DNA from: Plantago ovata
Taxonomy: Eukaryota > Streptophyta > Magnoliopsida > Lamiales > Plantaginaceae
DNA length: 64,000 nt
Direction of reading: 5' to 3'
Assembly: GCA_028274465.1 (NCBI GenBank)
Contig: CM051455.1
Location: 72,026,985 to 72,090,984 of the forward strand
Shown piece by piece: positions 20,650 through 31,425 of this stretch. The notes beneath the pieces were generated by a model. The model was not told where the DNA came from and ran no database searches. It saw only the letters and a program-made list of their open reading frames with translations. Position numbers and translations under genes: made by a program. The first letter of the stretch is position 1. Each line of letters opens with the position of its first letter.

Positions 20650-22297
20650 TGCTGGTCCCTTTAAACAACAAGAAAAGACTAGAGGGGGGGGGTGAATACT
20701 CTTTTCAAACTTCCATCGTTTAAAACTTTCTCAGCAAGTACTTATTACTTTTCAGTAATGAGTTCGCTGATACTTAACTTTCTCAGCAAGCGTAAGTTAC
20801 TTACAGTAGTTTGGTTTGCTGATACTTAAAATCAGAGAGCGGAAGTCTTTGATACAATAAGTGCTTTTTCAGCAAGTAAAGGTTTCAGCAAGTGAAGTGA
20901 GTGACTGTGTACAAACAGATATGAAATGCTGAAAGCTAAGTACAGAAAATAAATCACACAAACACTTTTATAGTGGTATCTGAGAGTGGCGTAATCTCTC
21001 AACTAATCCACTTCGTCCTTTCTAGAACTGAATCCACTAAGATATGATTGAGGTTCCTTACAATCTCCTATCTAGAGCGATTCAACAGAAACCAAAGCAC
21101 ACTTGCTTTGTCTCCAACCTAAACTAGAGAACTCAACCTTGTTCTCCACCAAACTTGGTACTTTTAATCAGCAAAACTATGCTCGATTAAGTTCCCCCTG
21201 AATATCACGCCTGAAAGGGTGTATTTTCAGTTAGAGAGTTTTGGGTTGAGATAACTTAATTATAACTTATTCAGTTACAACAAGTAATCTAAGAAACACA
21301 ACTTGGAATACTTTGCAGTAAACAAGTTTGATTGTTTCTGGTGTCAAGACTTGTTCTTGTTCGAAAGAAAGAACACTTAACTAATTTCTTAGCCGAGTTT
21401 GTTCTACTTCTTCACAAGTAGCTTTTTCAAGCTTTAAGTCTTGGAACGGATCAATGGCAGATGTAGAGAGTTTGAAGTTATGTGAGTTTAAGCACAAGTG
21501 AGAGTTTGATCACGTTGTTGACACACTTCAACTCTTCGCCAGATGACCTTTATTTATAGTGTAAGTAAGGAGCCGTTTGAATTTCAAATCCTAAGGCTTT
21601 TGTTCCTTAACATGTCACTATCTTGCTTTTGTACTTTCAGCAACGTCTTTGTTTGTCTTCTAGTCTTCTTGTCCTTCGCGTGTAAGCTTTGCATTTAATG
21701 CACATTTGAATAGAATTCAAACAGTAACATTGGAGCGCAAAAAACAAGTACTTTCAGCAAGAGATCACATATGTTCCCTCAGTAAGTGATTAGTCTCAGT
21801 TTCAGCAAGCACAACCTACTCTGTCTTTCAGATTTTCACTTATGCAATGCTGTTGCTGAAATTTCACTTTCTGAGCAACACGTGCCTTTATAGATACCAG
21901 TCTTCAGCAATCTTCAAGTCTTCATATCTTCTAAATCTTCAAGTCTTCGGATCTTCAGTAATTTTCAAGATTCTGAGCGGTTTCTATTTGCTTCAATAGT
22001 TTGTTTGTAAAAACAAAGTATATCGTCAACAAATGCTTCAATAGGTTATTTTCTTTTCAGAAAATAAGATACATCATAAGCTTCAGCATCAATAAGTTAT
22101 TTTCTTTTCAGAAAATAAAATACATCATACGCAAAAGAAATAACTTATCTAGCATCTAAACTAAGTCATCAGCAAACGTTCCTCTTTTACAATGTCCTTA
22201 AAATTCTAAATTCCTATGGACCTTAAGATTACTACTTACTGGACTTTCCTTAATTTAGCATGGTTAATTGCTCATCAAAATTACAAGTTTCCTAACA
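20650..22297 (-). repeat. 5' LTR of Copia A
   Basis: 1648-bp partner of the LTR at 7451-9101, with matching TG...CA ends, TATA box and hairpin units. Confidence 0.9.
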
Positions 22298-22480
22298 GTA
22301 CCAGTATACAATTTTAAAATTTTTAAACCTTAAACGACAGGAAGGAAGAAAATTACGCTGCAACGGCTCTCAGATCTGAAAATTCAATATGAGATAGGGT
22401 TTTTCTATTCTTTCCTCTTTCTAAATTGATGATACTGAAGATTCTTTCTCTAGATTGTATTACTAATTGAGTTAAGCACT
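22298..22480 (-). promoter_or_regulatory. Displaced 5' leader/promoter-proximal DNA of the small-exon host gene
   Basis: This was contiguous with 7450 before Copia A inserted, as the GTACC/GTAGC flanks show. On the minus strand it reads as a leader-like sequence and holds AAAAACCCTA (22395-22404), a telo-box-like motif common near transcription starts of plant housekeeping genes. The leader assignment is an inference from position and motif. Confidence 0.4.
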
Positions 22481-23713
22481 AGGGATGGAAGATGCAGTAA
22501 GCAAGGTCTGAGACTGTATTTGGCCGAGCAGTATTGTACGAGTAGGACTCCGTCACGTGACAGTTGACCTAGGTCACAAGATTTGGGCCGCTACTATTCG
22601 TTCTGACAGCGGAATGACTGGTATATGGAGCAGCTAAGAGATATTAATTCGCCGATAATGAAGGGAAAGAGTTCGAAATCAAGTGAAAGGAAAAAAAAAT
22701 GACACCATTTTCTAGGATGATTGTGAAAGAATAAGACGTCAAGATCAAGAAGATGATGCGGTTTTAAAGATAATGGGCTTAGATTTGTTGGACTCATACA
22801 CCATTCATTAGTCCATTACCCACGGGTAAAAATTAATCAACTCATACACACTTGGACCAGATTACCTTCTCCATTGTTTATGAAACGCTTCTTTAACAAA
22901 ATCACTACTCAAGTCTTAAGTGGTAGTACTAGTATAACTTTGAAATAATAATTATTACTACGAAACTTCATAAATCTTAAATTGTTATCATAAATGATAA
23001 ATACATACTTACTCCGGAAACATTAAATAGGCTGAATTTAGTTAGATTTATTCGTTCTTGAAAATCTTTGATTTTAGTAGCTGGGTTTTCGATTTTATTG
23101 CAATTCAGCTGATGTTGTTACTATTCTTCTTGGCTCTCTGAGGAAGTGAATGGTATTATTACAAAGGCGAGGAGAAGTATATTTTCGGGAAGGTAAATAG
23201 AAGAATAGTTTGCAGAGTAAGTGGTTATTGAAACACAGTAAGTCAATCATAATCTTACTGTATTTATGCAGACATTATGAAGGTGGTTGAATTATTCTGA
23301 CACCATATTTTTGGAAACTCAATGCACTGTATTCTATATATTTCTTTTCAAGTAGACATTTTTAAACTAAATTATACACATCCCCGATGGTTAAAAAAAA
23401 ATTATATGCATTTTAAAACAATATTGGGAGTTAAAACGTTTTTTGGGTGATACTGCAAATATTTAGAAAATCAGAGTGCAAAACTAAATCTCCCTCTAAA
23501 ACTGGAAAATAACACATTAAAAAAAATGGAGGGCCTAAAGCATGTGTGAAAGCATGTCTATTTGTGTAGTTTTCGTTTCCCATTTCATTGAATATCTAGC
23601 CAAAAAAAGAAAAAAAAATGTATTCTTTGTACAAATAAAATTCTCCATGAAAATATGATGACTTAAGTAGAAACCTTACCCAATAACAAAGACATTCATA
23701 CTCCAAATGTGTT
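22481..23713. other. Intergenic, AT-rich, no gene seen
   Basis: Possible upstream region of the minus-strand gene. Only short random open frames and A-tracts were seen. Confidence 0.5.
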
Positions 23714-23870
23714 CTAGATGGTACCAGCAATGAAAATTTTTTTAAGAGCTCGAATGAATTCATCAGGCCATTCATCTCTTGAAGGATGTTCATTGATTCG
23801 CAAAGACGCTACTGCTTTTAAACAATCCGTAAAATCCTTTATGCGTGCATGGTATGAAGAATGATTTCTC
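23714..23870 (-). CDS. Probable terminal exon of an unrecognised host gene
   Basis: On the minus strand a CTTGCAG acceptor is followed by about 50 codons ending in TAG. They include DCLKAVASLRINEHPSRDEW and then PDEFIRALKKIFIAGTI. The mixed, non-repetitive composition and clean 3' splice site look like real coding sequence. No upstream exon could be tied to it with certainty; the pieces at 25168-25562 are on the same strand. Family not recognised, and it could be a gene fragment. Confidence 0.4.
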
Positions 23871-25167
23871 CTGCAAGCTTTCCTTCAATGTTCGGTTCAT
23901 TATATTTTATTTTTTATTGTTTTTTCATGTAAGGAAGTGTATTGTAAACTAAGAAGCCTGATGAGAAATGTGTTATTTGATTTTTACACAAACAAAATCT
24001 GGATATATAATGCATGAAAAGTCACAACTGTTTATTATTAACCGTTGCATCTAAATATTAGATACATCATTATATTTAGATAGAGGTTAATAAAGAAACA
24101 TGATAATTGATACGGTTTTAGATTGTCAGTTATATTGTACTTAGAATTTATGTCCTAATTTTCAAGAGTAGTTAAGTAATGTGACGTTCCCCTATACTAT
24201 TATACTATTATATAAGGAAACAAAAGGAAAAGGAAAAAAAAAAACAAACAAGAGGAACTTGTACAGGAACGCGCCTAGTGGAAGAAGAACAACAAAAAAT
24301 AGAAAAGACTCCAACTAAGTTATCTTTTGGGTACTAATAGTATTTATAGAGAAATTGGGGTGGAGTACTACACCTAAAGCAATCGGTATTGCTCTAATCC
24401 GTAAAGTACAACTTATTTAGATGAATGTACAATGTAATCTGGCAAACTGTCTTTGACTTATTGATTCGTTTTTCATCACACCGAATGAATTCAGCTGTTG
24501 TTGATTGTTCAGACACATAATGCTAAACTCATCTGAAAACTTATAATGTACACACATCAAAATCATCATATGGGACAGCGATCCAAACTTTGCTCACATC
24601 TCACATACCCATTAATTTTCAATTGTGAACAACTATTATGGAATCTAATGACAATCACCTCAGCTGCCTTCATTTAATCATCCTAAATGTTAGGAAGCAA
24701 ATGAAATGGTGTCTCCTTTCTTGTTGTCAATGGTTAGTGATTAGAGTTTTCGGCAACTAGGTTTTGGGGGATGATTTAAGATTGAACGACAGTATATATA
24801 TTAATTAATGTTCAAAAAGAAAGAAAGATCTCGTTTAAAAAAAAGTTGATATTTTCTTCAAATAAATAAGAGAAAAGAAATATAAATAACCTCAATGCGT
24901 GTTGTTTCTTTGAAATAGAATCAGTTATAACTACGTGGTAGTAGAATCAAAATAATTTTTAATAAGCAAAGTATGAATTGTATGAATGTTATTAGATTAT
25001 GTGGGGAAATGTATGAATGTTATTAGATTTGTTATTTGTATGAGTTCGTGTGACTGAGATTGGAACAGAACAGGAAATCGAATAACTAGGATGGAACTAC
25101 AAAGTATAAGATGAGAAATGCTTTAATACAAAATTAACTCGTCATGTCATCACTATTCCCATTTTAG
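23871..25167. other. AT-rich non-coding DNA, no gene seen
   Basis: Holds A/T tracts (e.g. 24229-24250), TATTA repeats near 24200 and nothing that reads as an exon. It could be intron or intergenic DNA between the minus-strand exon-like pieces. Confidence 0.45.
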
Positions 25168-25562
25168 TCAACATACATACACCATTTCTAAATCCCATTC
25201 TCTACCCCAATCCACATATACTTCATTCATTTTATTTTTGGCGTGTTTAACATTCTTATACTCCACAAGCAATTGTATGGATCGGTAGCCAGCTTTAATG
25301 CAGTTATCTATATGCTCCTGTAATAGGTCATCGGTAAATAGAAATTCCTTCAGAGTAGTATCGGCAGGTTGACCAACCTTTGGAGCATAAAAAAAAAGAA
25401 GAAATCTTCATTTTTCTCGTGGGGGAAGAAAAATGCATCCACTATTCTATCAGTAATGTCATCCAAAGTCACCATCTCACGTTACAATAAACGTTATGCA
25501 CCTTCTTGAACATTCTCAGGTTGTCCACTAGAGGGAAGCAAGCCCATATCAATATCTGAATG
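25168..25562 (-). CDS. Exon-like pieces of an unrecognised minus-strand gene
   Basis: Exon 25502-25562 has an acceptor TTTTGCAG and donor GAAG-GTGCAT and reads HSDIDMGLLPSSGQPENVQE. About 25387-25475 reads VTLDDITDRIVDAFFFPHEKNED. The piece 25168-25386 reads from APKVGQPADTTLKEFLFTDD through QEHIDNCIKAGYRSIQLLVE to a stop at 25168-25170. Composition suggests genuine protein coding. The junction between the last two pieces is unclear, and a stop follows the donor of the first if it is unspliced. Possibly the 3' exons of one gene or a pseudogene; family unknown. Confidence 0.35.
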
Positions 25563-25586
25563 CTGCAAAATCAGAGTTCATAAATA

Positions 25587-26415
25587 ATGAGTACATCTTA
25601 CTCCTTAGGTACAAAGGTTACGTTTGAGATAAATTTGGAACCAATCTATGCAACAGAGATGCCGCTGCCTACTTCTGATCTGCGGCTGGAATTGGTACCG
25701 GATAACTCCGCTACCGCGATTGCGGATGAATCGGAATTATAGGACGTTGGAAAGAATGATGAATTGCATCCACAAGACAAAACGGTTGAGAAACTGTGGG
25801 TTGATGCCATCAAGGAAAATCGAATTCCTGACCGTGGATTAACCCTCAAATATGTGGCTCCAACGATTGAAAACAGCAAAGTAATTGTCGAAATAGAGGA
25901 TGCAGATATCGCCTCCGAATTGAGGTACTGGGAGCATGAGCTTATAATGTATGTCATCCATAAGGATTTTTGAATGAACGCAGTCAAGAATTTCATGTTG
26001 ACAGTGTGGAATTTCGTGAGGTTGCCAATGCTATATTACAATGATGCGGGATACTTTCTCATTCGGTTTCATTCGCAGGCTGATAAGGAGGCTGTCTTGA
26101 TGCAAGGCCCTTATACAATATTTGGACGTTCTATTTCTTCGACCATGGGAGCGTAACTTTCGGTTGGAAGATTCACTCCTGAAATCCATGCCTATGTGGG
26201 TAATTTTTCCACAGCTTCCAAATTATCTATGGTGCAAGGACAGCCTGAATAAAATTGCTACCGCCATCGGGACTCTAATAGTGACAGATGAATGTACAGC
26301 AAAGAAACTACAGGTATCTTATGCTCGAGTAATGATTGAGGTTGACACCATGCAACCGGTTAAGGAGGAAATCACCATTAGAGATAAGCACGGCAATGAG
26401 TTCCAGCAACCCATT
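25587..26415 (+). pseudogene. DUF4283 protein, ORF1 of a plant LINE or LINE-derived gene, 5' part
   Basis: Read from an ATG at 25587: an N-terminal linker, then the DUF4283 fold (LTLKYVAPTIENSKVIVEIE; AVKNFMLTVWNFVRLPMLYY; GYFLIRFHSQADKEAVLMQG; MPMWVIFPQLPNYLW; SLNKIATAIGTLIVTDECTA; SYARVMIEVD). In plant L1-type LINEs this RNA-binding domain precedes a CCHC zinc knuckle and the endonuclease/RT ORF. In-frame stops lie at 25738-25740 (TAG) and 25971-25973 (TGA), and a frame change lies near 26140, so it is a pseudogene. After QQPI at 26415 the frame is split by inserted elements. It continues at 58816 (EYKWK) and at 63932 (ATFCQKCQLTGRDC), in the order expected for this family. Confidence 0.8.
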
Positions 26416-27969
26416 TGTTGGTCCCTTTAAACAACAAGAAAAGACTAGAGGGGGGGGTGAATAGTCTTTTCAAATTTTTGTCGTTTAAAAACTTTCTCAG
26501 CACGGGCTTATTACTTTTCAGTAATCAGTTTGCTGATACTTAACTTTCTCAGCAACTTAACTTAACGAGTTTTACTGATACTTAAATTCAGAGAGCGGAA
26601 GTCTTTGTACAATAAGTGCTTTGTCAGTAAGTGATAGTTTCAGCAAGTGAACAGAGTGACAGTGTACAGATAGATATGCTTTGCTGAAAACTAAATGCAG
26701 TAAAGTAAATCACACAAACACTTTTATAGTGGTATCTGAGAGTGGCGTAATCTCTCAACTAATCCACTTTGTCCTTTCTAGGACTGAATACACTAAGATA
26801 AGTTTGAGGTTCCTTACAACACCTATCTAGAGCGATTCGACAGAAACCAAAGCACACTTGCTTCGTTTCCAACCTTACTAGAGAACGAAACCTTGTTCTC
26901 CACCCAACTTGGGACTTATAATCAGCAACACTATGCTGGATTAACTTCCCCCTCAATTTCACGCCTGAAATGGTGTTTTTCAGTTAGAGAGGTTTGGGAT
27001 GAGATAACTCGATTATAACTTATTCAGCTACAACAAGTAATCTAAGAAACAAAACTTTCAATACTTTGCAGTAAGAAAGTTTGATTGTTTCTGGTGTCAA
27101 GACTTGTTCTTGTTCGAAAAAAAGAACACTTAACTAATTTCTTAGCCGTGTATGTTCTACTTCTTCACAAGTAGCTTTTTCAAGCTTTAAGTCTTGGAAC
27201 GGATCAATGGCAGTAAAGAGTATTGAAGGGTATGTGAGTTTAAGCACAAGTGAGAGTTTGATCACGTTGTTGACACACTTCAACTCTTTGCCGGATGACC
27301 TCTATTTATAGTGAATTAAGGGAGCCGTTTGAATTTCGAATTCTAAGGCTTTGTTCCTTAAGATGTCACTATCTTGCTTTTATACTTTCAGCAGCGTCCT
27401 TTATTTGTCTTCTAGTCTTCATGTTCTTCGCGTGCTTACTTTGCATTTAATGCTCATTTGAATCGAATTCAAATATGAACGTTGGAGCGTAAATGCAAGT
27501 ACTTTCAGCAAGGAGGTCACATATGTATTTCAGCAAGTGGTCAGTCTCAGTTTCAGCAAGCACAACTTAGTGTGTCATATAGATTTTCACTTATGCAAGC
27601 TGTTGCTGAAGTTTCCACTTTCTGAACAACATGTGCCTCTTTAGATACCATCTTCAAAAATCTTTTTTAGTCTTCAGTCTTCGAATTCTTCAAGTTTCTG
27701 AACGGTTCTAATGCTTCAATAGTTTGTTTGTGTAAACAAAGTACATCATCAGCAAATGCTTCAATAGGTTGTTTTTCTTTTCAGAAAACAAGATACATCA
27801 TAAGCGAATAAAACACCTATCTAGCACCTACACTAAGTCTTCAGCAAACGTTCCTCTTTTACAATGTCCTTAAAATTCTAAATTCCTATGGACCTTAATA
27901 GTACTAGTTACTGGACTTTCCTTAATTTAGTATGGTTAATTGCTCATCACAATTATAAGTTTCCTAACA
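26416..27969 (-). repeat. LTR 1 of the X array (left terminal LTR)
   Basis: TGTTGGTCCC...CCTAACA on the plus strand, 1554 bp, directly abutting the LINE frame at 26415. It is followed by 78 bp of polypurine-tract-side internal sequence. Confidence 0.85.
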
Positions 27970-28047
27970 AATTTCCCCATTTTTTATGTTAGCAATCCAT
28001 GGCTAAATTAATTGTTACCCTTTTAGAGGTTTCTGATGTTCAATAAA
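27970..28047 (-). repeat. 78-bp internal stub between LTR 1 and LTR 2
   Basis: Polypurine tract plus the adjacent internal sequence found beside the 3' LTR of A, ending at ATAAA. The same stub recurs at 31348-31425. Confidence 0.8.
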
Positions 28048-28638
28048 TGTTCGTCCCTTTAAACAACAAGAAAAGACTAGAGGGGGGGGGGTGAATAGTC
28101 TTTTCAAACTTTCGTCATTTAAAAACTTTCTCAACAAGGAATTATTAATTTTCAGTAATGAGTTTGCTGATACTTAACTTTCTCAACATGCGCAAGTAAC
28201 TTTTCAGTAAGAGTTTTGCTGATACTTAAAATAAGAGAGCGGAAGTCTTTGATACAATATGTGCTTTGTCAATAAGTGATAGTTTCAACAAGTGAACAGA
28301 GTGACTGTGTACAGAAGGATATGCTTTGCTGAAAACTAAATGCAGTAAGTAAATCTTACAAACACTTTTATAGTGGTATCTGAGAGTGGCGTAATCTCTC
28401 AACTAATCCACTTTGTCCTTTGTAGGACTGAATCCACTAAGACAAGTTTGAGGTTCCTTACAACACCTATCTAGAGCGATTCAAACAGAAACCAAAGCAC
28501 ACTTGCTTCGTTTCCAACCTAACTAGAGAACGAAACCTTGTTCTCCACCAAACTTGGGACGTTTAATCAGCAACACTATGCTCGATTAAGTTCCCCCTGA
28601 ATTTCACGCCTGAAAGTGTGTATTTTCAGTTAGAGAGG

Positions 28639-30365
28639 TGTTAGGAAACTTGTAATTTTGATGAGCAATTAACCACGCTAAATTAAGAACAGTCCAGTAA
28701 CTAGTACTCTTAAGGTCCATAGGAATTTAGAATTTTTAAGGACATTGTAAAAGAGGAACGTTTGCTGATGACTTAGATAGGTGTTAGATAAGTTAATTCT
28801 TTTGTGTATGACGTATTTTAATTTCTGTGAAGAAATTAATTTATTGACACTTTGGTGGATGACGTACTTTAATTTCTATAAAGAAATTAATCTATTGACA
28901 CTTTAGCGTATGATGTATTTTATTTTCTGAAAAGAAAATATCTTATTGATGCTTAGCTTTGATGTAACTTATTTTCTGAAAAGAAAATGACCTATTGAAG
29001 CATTTGCTGAAGATGTATTTTGTTTATTACAAACAAATTATTGAAGCAAATAAGAAACCGGTCAGAATCTTGAAGACTTTTGAAGATCTGAAGACTTGAA
29101 GACTTGAAGATTGCTGAAGACTGGTAAGGCACGTGTTGCTCAGAAAGTGAAATTTTCAGCAACAGCATTGCATAAGTGAAAATCTGAAAGACAGAGTAGG
29201 TTGTGCTTGCTGAAACTGAGAATGAACACTTGTTGATGAACATATGTGACCTCTTGCTGAATGTACGTGATTTTCCGCTCCAATGTTACTGTTTGAATTC
29301 TATTCAAAGGTGTATTTAATGCAAAGCTTACACACAAAGGACATGAAGACTAGAAGACAAACAAAGGTTGCTACTGAAAGTACAAAAGCAAGATAGTGAC
29401 ATGTTAAGGAACAAAAGCCTTAGGATTTGAAATTCAAACGGCTCCTTACTTGCACTATAAATAGAGGTCATCCGGCAAAGAGTTGAAGTGTGTCAACAAC
29501 GTGATCAAACTCTCACTTGTGCTTAAACTCACATACCTTCAAACTGTCTATACTGCCATTGATCCGTTCCAAGACTTAAAGCTTGAAAAAGCTACTTGTG
29601 AAGAAGTAAAACAAACTCGGCTAAGAAATTAGTTAAGTGTTCTTTCTTTCAAACAAGAACAAGTCTTGACACCAGAAACAATCACACTTGTTTACTGCAA
29701 AGTATTCCAAGTTGTGTTTCTTAGATTACTTGTTGTAACTGAATAAGTTGTAATTAAGTTATCTCACCCCAAAACTCTCTAACTGAAAATACACCCTTTC
29801 AGGCGTGATATTCAGGGGGAACTTAATCGAGCAAGCTTTTGTTGATTAAAAGTACCAAGTTTGGTGGAGAACAAGGTTGAGTTCTCTAGTTTAGGTTGGA
29901 GACAAAGCAAGTGTGCTTTGGTTTCTGTTGAATCGCTTTAGATAGGAGATTTTAAGGAACCTCAATCATATCTTAGTGGATTCAGTCCTGGAAAGGACAA
30001 AGTGGATTAGTTGAGAGATTACGCCACTCTCAGATACCACTCTAAAAGTGTTTGTGTGATTTACTTACTGCATTTAGCTTTCAGCAAATTATATCTGTTT
30101 GTACACAGTCACTCACATCACTTGCTGAAACTCTTTACTTGCTGAAAAAGCACTTATCGTTTCAAAGACTTCCGCTCTCTGATTTTAAGTATCAGCAAAC
30201 CAAGCTACTGAAAAGTAACTTACGCTTGCTGAGAAAGTTAAGTATCAGCAACCTCATTACTGCAAAGTAATAAGTACATGCTGAGAAAGTTTTAAACGAC
30301 AAAAGTTTGAAAAGACTATTCACCCCCCCCCCCTAGTCTTTTCTTGTTGTTTAAAGGGAACAACA
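28639..30365 (+). mobile_element. Solo LTR of the A/C Copia subfamily inside LTR 2
   Basis: TGTTAGGAAACTTG...CAACA, 1727 bp, plus orientation. AGAGG at 28634-28638 and 30366-30370 is the target duplication. Solo LTRs arise by recombination between the two LTRs of a full element. Confidence 0.85.
28818..29040 (+). repeat. Five ~50-bp hairpin units at the start of the solo LTR
   Basis: Hairpins near 28818, 28868, 28919, 28968 and 29019. Arms change (AATTTCT/AGAAATT, ATTTTCT/AGAAAAT, TTTGTTT/AAACAAA) and loops are often GNRA-like (GTGA, GAAA). The first two units carry TGACGTA or GACGTAC, bZIP/as-1-like cores. Other LTRs of the family have two or three units. Confidence 0.7.
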
Positions 30366-31347
30366 AGAGGTTTGGGATGAGATAACTTGATTATAACTTA
30401 TTCAGCTACAACAAGTAATCTAAGAAACAAAACTTTGAATACTTTGCAGTAAGAAAGTTTGATTGTTTCTGTTGTCAGGACTTGTTCTTGTTTGAAAGAA
30501 AGAACACTTAACTAATTTCATAGCCGTGTATGTTCTACTTCTGCACAAGTAGCTTTTTCAAGCTTTAAGTCTTGGAACGGATCAATGGCAGTAAAGAGTA
30601 TTGAAGGGTATGTGAGTTTAAGCACAAGTGAGAGTTTGATCACGTTGTTGACACAATTCAACTCTTTGCCGGATGACCTCTATATATAGTGAATTAAGGA
30701 AGCCGTTTGAATTTCGAATTCTAAGGCTTTGTTCTTTAAGATGTCACTATCTTGCTTTTATACTTTCATCAGCGTCCTTTATTTGTCTTCTAGTCTTCAT
30801 GTTCTTCGCGTGCTTACTTTGCATTTAATGCTCATTTGAATCGAATTCAAATATGAACGTTGGAGCGTAAATGCAAGTACTTTCAGCAAGGAGGTCACAT
30901 ATGTATTTCAGCAAGTGGTCAGTCTCAGTTTCAGCAAGCACAAGTTACTCTGTCATATAGATTTTCACTTATACAAGTTGTTGCTGAAGTTTCCACTTTC
31001 TGAACAACATGTGCCTCTGTAGATACCATCTTCAAAAATCTTTTTTAGTCTTCAGTCTTCGAATTCTTCAAGTTTCTGAACGGTTCTAATGCTTCAATAG
31101 TTTGTTTGTGTAAACAAAGTACATCATCAGCAAATGCTTCAATAGGTTGTTTTTCTTTTCAGAAAACAAGATACATCATAAGAGAATAAAACACCTATCT
31201 AGCACCTACACTAAGTCTTCAGCAAACGTTCCTCTTTTACAATGTCCTTAAAATTCTAAATTCCTATGGACCTTAATAGTACTAGTTACTGGACTTTCCT
31301 TAATTTAGTATGGTTAATTGCTCATCAAAATTATAAGTTTCCTAACA

Positions 31348-31425
31348 AATTTCCCCCTTTTTGATGTTAGCAATCCATGGCTAAATTAACTGTTACCCTT
31401 TTAGAGGTTTCTGATGTTGAATAAA
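31348..31425 (-). repeat. Second copy of the 78-bp internal stub
   Basis: Same start and end points as 27970-28047, placed between LTR 2 and LTR 4. Confidence 0.8.

Larger units (their letters stand above)
7451..22297 (-). mobile_element. Copia element A, SIRE-like, both LTRs present, broken
   Basis: Minus-strand LTR retrotransposon of 14.8 kb. LTRs lie at 7451-9101 and 20650-22297, with a tRNA-Met-type primer site, polypurine tract, gag, protease and integrase, pol-end and RNase H segments, a spacer and a large third ORF. Flanks GTAGC (7446-7450) and GTACC (22298-22302) look like a 5-bp target duplication with one difference. The LTRs differ at roughly 30-35 places over 1.65 kb by eye (about 2%), i.e. 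under about a million years at a typical plant rate (uncalibrated). The coding region has several breaks. The large gag with an extra coiled-coil tail and a long ORF downstream of pol suggest the SIRE/Maximus lineage, an inference. Confidence 0.88.
28048..31347 (-). repeat. LTR 2 of the X array, chimeric, split by a solo LTR
   Basis: Left part (28048-28638) resembles LTR 4 (TGTTCGTCCC start, TTTCGTCATTTAAAAAC, GGGACGTTTAATC). Right part (30371-31347) resembles LTR 1 (AAGAAAGTTTGATTG, AGTATTGAAGGG, TTAGTATGG). The middle is a solo LTR with its own target duplication. The switch in kinship inside one LTR points to recombination. Confidence 0.75.

Noticed and set aside
22594-22797. Minus-strand frame in the intergenic DNA (MSPTNLSPLSLKPHHLLDLD)
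   Set aside because: Composition follows AT-rich DNA and homopolymers; no splice or promoter support.
25646-25996. Ser-rich minus-strand frame opposite the LINE ORF1
   Set aside because: Antisense shadow of the DUF4283 region.
27970-28047. Interpreting the two identical stubs as independent insertions at the same base
   Set aside because: The chimeric middle LTR and identical stub ends are explained more simply by unequal recombination.
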